5,207 bases of DNA, from the NCBI GenBank assembly GCA_020061965.1, contig JAGUXG010000177.1, positions 1 to 5,207 of the forward strand, given 5' to 3'. Both the position numbers and the translations under genes were made by a program. Numbering within the stretch: the stretch's first letter is position 1; each line of letters begins with the position of its first letter. Shown in pieces: positions 5,206 through 5,207 of this stretch. Source of the stretch: a bacterium (GTDB lineage: Bacteria; UBA9089; UBA9088; JAGUXG01). Under the pieces are notes generated by a model. It was not told where the DNA came from, did not search any database, and saw only the letters and a list, made by a program, of their open reading frames with translations.

Positions 5206-5207
5206 CA

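Overview
The window looks like chromosomal DNA from a Gram-negative-type (diderm) bacterium of fairly low G+C content, rich in AGA/AGG arginine codons. Its deeply branching or uncultured affiliation is an inference. The diderm call rests on a CsgG/PEGA-type periplasmic protein with a C-terminal strand-rich region, a lipoprotein, and a PorV/FadL-like outer-membrane barrel. No plasmid, phage, transposase or CRISPR component is visible.

Layout. Positions 1-276 are non-coding. They hold a rho-independent terminator for a gene lying before the window, two copies of a 26-bp repeat flanking that terminator, and two candidate sigma70-type promoters. Positions 277-3165 are a tight three-gene operon (gaps of 8 and 1 nt). 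It encodes a 543-aa exported CsgG-like/PEGA/beta-strand protein, a 160-aa lipoprotein of unknown family, and a 254-aa PorV-like barrel. All three products are predicted to reach the cell envelope, so they probably form one surface or outer-membrane assembly; its substrate cannot be read from the sequence. Decayed copies of a repeat built on AATCTGTG lie across the two junctions that flank the lipoprotein gene, in opposite orientations.

Positions 3166-3861 hold tRNA-Val(TAC) and tRNA-Asp(GTC) and two gene relics. The first (3301-3503, between the tRNAs) is a retropepsin-like aspartic protease destroyed by two nonsense codons, frameshifts and an internal deletion. The second (3627-3766, between tRNA-Asp and purA) looks like the N-terminus of an SLC13/ArsB/NhaD-type permease. 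Positions 3862-5100 are purA (adenylosuccinate synthetase), intact. Its promoter lies so close to the ATG that the mRNA is probably leaderless. The last 107 nt contain an inverted/direct repeat element and no convincing intrinsic terminator.

No complete novel defence or mobile system is visible. The points most worth following are the envelope operon, the repeat-derived gene edges, the two relics, and the probable leaderless start of purA.
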